Positions 62,101-64,000 of a stretch of DNA of 64,000 nt are shown one piece after another (the stretch's first letter is position 1; each line of letters starts with the position of its first letter). The position numbers and the translations under genes were made by a program. The notes below the pieces were generated by a model. The model was not told where the DNA came from. It did no database searches and saw only the letters and a list, made by a program, of their open reading frames with translations. The DNA comes from Saccharicrinis carchari (GTDB lineage: Bacteria; Bacteroidota; Bacteroidia; Bacteroidales; Marinilabiliaceae): NCBI RefSeq assembly GCF_900182605.1, contig NZ_FXTB01000001.1, positions 1,116,001 to 1,180,000 on the forward strand, in the 5' to 3' direction.

Positions 62101-64000
62101 AATATTCGTTTACATCGTTATAAATTTCATATTCGCTAGGTAAAGGATCTATTACCACTTCAATTGTATTGGCCATCGGAGTTGAACAACCCACCATGGG
62201 CACGGAAGCTTCCACCGTATATATACCTTCGTTACTCAATGGCCCGGAAAATATGAGTGGAGCTGCCGGCGTATCAATGCCGATCAGCATTTCGATAAAA
62301 TTACCATCGCGGTATAAACGATATTCAATATCCTCTTGCTGTCCGTCGATGCTAATGGTAATACCACTTGCGCCTTCACAATAATGGCCGCTTGTATTAT
62401 CCATTGCATTATCGGTAATCAAATTAAATTGAGCCGGTACAGGTACGGTGCGCACATCTGCGTGCCCGGTCATAGGGAACTGACATCCGGAAGCGGACTC
62501 TACACGGACTGTGTAAACCCCCTCGGCTGTAACTGTGCCAAATGAAATCGGTCCGTTTACACCCGGTACCGAAACTCCGGTATCTGCACCATCTAAATAT
62601 AATTTGTAGTTTACTGTGTTATCCAGCGATCCGTCTAACTGCAATTCAACCCCGGCACCACCGGCACAATATCTTCCATCGGTAAGGTCGGTTGGATCGG
62701 CAGGATTTACTACTGAAAGTTCAAAAGCTACTTCCGCAACGTCACTAACAATCTCGAAGGAGCCATCCATCATTTTGGTACATCCGGTAATATTATCCTC
62801 AGCCTGGATGGTATAAAAACCAACAACGAGGTTAGCGGTAAAATCAATTGACGAACCTGTTCCTATCTGGCTGTCAACTTCCGTTCCACCAACCAGTAAT
62901 CTATAAATAAAGTCCGGTTGTGTTCCGGAAAGGGTAATATCATGTCCGGCACCACCATTACAACCGGTTACCGGGCTACCACTTGGTGAGCTGAGTGTAT
63001 AACTATCAGGTAAAGGATTTTGTGTAATAGTTTGTGGGCTATTTAACATACTAACAGGCGCATCAGGCAAGCCATTGTAAAATGCTATGGCCCTATACGA
63101 TTTGCTGCCATCTATATTAACATGTTGCCATCTCAAATCCTCCGTTCCGGTGTACTCAATAGTATCTATGGCAACACCTGTAAGATCATCAACCAAGGCA
63201 TACGACACACCAACTTGCGGATTACCAACCAGATAGATGTAAATATCCTCGTTGCTATCCGAACAATAGGCTGAAGCACTGGTTTCTAATGTTAAAGGTA
63301 ATACACCATCATAAACAGTAAGGTTGATGCTTGCCGTTGATACACAATTATTTCCATCATATACATCCACACTCACCACATCTCCATCAACCAGTGCATC
63401 CGTATTATAGGTGCTGGTTATGCTACGGGATTGTTGTACAATATTATTTACCGAGAATTCATATTCAGTTCCGCCGCCACCGGTAAAAGTGAGCATTGTT
63501 CCACTAATAACCGTATTTGATGGCGATACATTTAATGTAGCAATCGGCAATGGATTTACCGTAGTAATAATTTCAGCTGTATTGGCACCGCACGATGAAG
63601 TACTGTAACTTACACGTGCCGAAACTTTTTGTGCATCTGTTAAAACCGATGTAACATAAGTATCGTTGGCATCCGGTCCTTGAACAGGATTACCATCAAG
63701 GAACCATTCAAACACATCGCCGCCACTCGCTGTAAAGGTAACTTCGTCGCCGGTACAGATGATATTGTCGTTGTCGGAACTTATAATACCTACTACAGGT
63801 ATTGGGTTTACCTTTATTATAATACCCGCATGAGATGCCGTACAATTAGATGCATCGGTAACCTGAACCGTTACGTTGTCGTTGTCTAATAATGTAGTAG
63901 TTTTGTATTCATGTTCAACACCGGGACCTTGCATTGATATTCCATTCACAAAAAACTCATAAGCTACACCGCCTGTAGCAGTAAAAGTAACTTCTTCAGT
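59171..64000 (-). CDS. Giant T9SS type B sorting-domain surface protein (C-terminal 1609 residues)
   Basis: The frame is open to the right edge, so the N-terminus lies outside; at least 1609 residues. The visible part is a chain of about 80-120-residue Ig/PKD-like repeats, many introduced by NPLP-type linkers (TVNPLP, TQNPLP, IDPLP, VNPLP, LEPLP, ENPLP), each typically with two or more Cys and a YCEG/YCAG or CNGG-like motif. The end is a gliding-motility-type C-terminal domain: IPNAFSPNGDGFNDYF, LEVFNRWGTMVYRS, NGTYFYVFKV, YNGYIELRR. This type B signal targets proteins to the cell surface through T9SS. Adhesin or gliding-type function is inferred. Confidence 0.93.
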   Translation of the reverse strand, partial: TEEVTFTATGGVAYEFFVNGISMQGPGVEHEYKTTTLLDNDNVTVQVTDASNCTASHAGIIIKVNPIPVVGIISSDNDNIICTGDEVTFTASGGDVFEWFLDGNPVQGPDANDTYVTSVLTDAQKVSARVSYSTSSCGANTAEIITTVNPLPIATLNVSPSNTVISGTMLTFTGGGGTEYEFSVNNIVQQSRSITSTYNTDALVDGDVVSVDVYDGNNCVSTASINLTVYDGVLPLTLETSASAYCSDSNEDIYIYLVGNPQVGVSYALVDDLTGVAIDTIEYTGTEDLRWQHVNIDGSKSYRAIAFYNGLPDAPVSMLNSPQTITQNPLPDSYTLSSPSGSPVTGCNGGAGHDITLSGTQPDFIYRLLVGGTEVDSQIGTGSSIDFTANLVVGFYTIQAEDNITGCTKMMDGSFEIVSDVAEVAFELSVVNPADPTDLTDGRYCAGGAGVELQLDGSLDNTVNYKLYLDGADTGVSVPGVNGPISFGTVTAEGVYTVRVESASGCQFPMTGHADVRTVPVPAQFNLITDNAMDNTSGHYCEGASGITISIDGQQEDIEYRLYRDGNFIEMLIGIDTPAAPLIFSGPLSNEGIYTVEASVPMVGCSTPMANTIEVVIDPLPSEYEIYNDVNEYCTGESTMIYMNDSEADVEYTWEEINSGNRGTWQNGNNSRLEFTINATGDYNIIAQRTDGITSCTSTMLNGPISITEKPLPMDVALLLADPGTGCDNGDSLYVESSELGVTYVLVKQVGTDYYPAIGIPSITGDGNDVGFERVVDANATYGVQAIKEGCSIYASSTLIVDVAGAITKQQVTGSGEICNGDPGVQFGLAATEVAVDYELWKAGDLAPLQTISGTGNAIQFNEAIEEGEYYVMARNGLCDTEMANRVNLNVNPLPVAFAMFGSGATCDLTNDGAMLGVVQSEADFTYRLQLDDGSGSLSILAQIPGRTDEDSLKYKVNQEGIYTFMAISDQGCTSNMNGSVTVAESPAPLDQIIDPTVRTTYCGSEKGVELRLTDNELDVTYQVKDASGTVISEVTGTNASGTAQELAFPDLVPEGVYTIHKSRGGDACVSLANAGNLVNILLEPLPAMHKLVADNERVCGGEAMIYLQGFDPGRNYRIQSTVGNILDTITGAVRDSIWWTVNEPAGSSEIYEVIAMSNSGACDVSMGTVRVEFNNAPDEFVTFTQFGSDSATKGKDSYCEGDEGLRIGIENSQQGVAYLLHNLMDMENALDVIVGNNSEQLYTKQLTGGEYIVKSILYSTGCELISEDTVKVIENPLPDTTYLLSCTKPDAGDCYVGDFVTMDGSETGINYTLYKGWDTNTIYGQIRQGDGSAIVFDDIEILSGGTYKVMATNPVTGCSASVADNVKFFDSPLIAIDDSLSIENKALTGSILVHTNDILNQSVDIVQDSDNQGNIRFALLEGFVDSLNNVVLNKKGNPVKTIGVASIDTISGALTYEKLPNFYGLDSVRYVIRNIDYMYRTDTAMVYFYAGNKEIEEDKTFLIPNAFSPNGDGFNDYFRIVGINKNGVTATKSTLEVFNRWGTMVYRSKDTTYGEDGNWWDGTSSEASMFSIGSDLPNGTYFYVFKVEVNIGDRVETKEYNGYIELRR

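Overview
The window looks like a chromosomal segment of a Bacteroidota bacterium. The evidence is a type IX secretion (T9SS) sorting domain and PorP/SprF-family protein, several TonB-dependent receptors, a PUR-alpha-like DUF3276 protein, a long NusB, a FeoA-FeoB fusion, and promoters of the Bacteroidota type (TTTG or TTG, about 20 nt, TAnnTTTG). A marine or sediment Marinilabiliales/Bacteroidales relative is my guess from protein style. No sequence here proves the order. Most of the window is ordinary core genome. No tRNA, CRISPR array, prophage or intact insertion sequence was seen.

Layout. 1-8 kb: the edge of an unknown membrane protein gene, a LytTR response regulator, a DUF4294 protein, ychF, a TonB receptor, mnmA and dnaN. 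8-17.5 kb: ilvD, a DUF5606 protein, a TerB/DnaJ membrane protein, and a leftward block nusB - DUF1573 lipoprotein - yajC // ybbR - coaE, interrupted by a terminator just before ybbR. Then come DUF3276, a thiamine-binding MTH1187 protein and an unknown partner. 17.5-23.8 kb: a rightward metal cluster of feoAB, a FeoB-associated Cys-rich peptide, an HYC_CC_PP-type Cys/His protein, a TonB receptor with a CxCC motif and an HMA protein, followed by a palindromic non-coding element. 23.9-30.4 kb: a SIMPL protein, a CheY-like regulator, an atypical galactokinase, galM, an MFS sugar transporter and a TetR regulator. 30.5-35.4 kb: a TonB receptor and a four-repeat lipoprotein downstream of a TetR-operator-like palindrome, then an FKBP lipoprotein. 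35.6-50.8 kb: phoH, mazG, FIST and its small neighbour, an orphan sugar-binding lipoprotein, pyrG-yidC, an aminotransferase, wzc-murB, azurin and an FlK-like thioesterase. 50.9-55.1 kb: an exonuclease/GIY-YIG fusion, a structured RNA gene with its own promoter and terminator (6S-like candidate), a decayed BNR-repeat fragment, a YihY/BrkB protein and the RNase P RNA. 55.4-64 kb: a leftward T9SS surface module. A giant repeat adhesin with a type B sorting domain runs off the right edge and is followed by PorP/SprF, a PorE-like OmpA protein and a double-SPOR protein.

The best leads are the 6S-like RNA, the metal cluster, the TetR/TonB/repeat-lipoprotein locus, the T9SS adhesin module, and two dispersed intergenic repeat families, each with two copies in this window. 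I did not find a clearly new biological system. The closest candidates are the repeat lipoprotein locus and the palindromic element at 23.75-23.88 kb.
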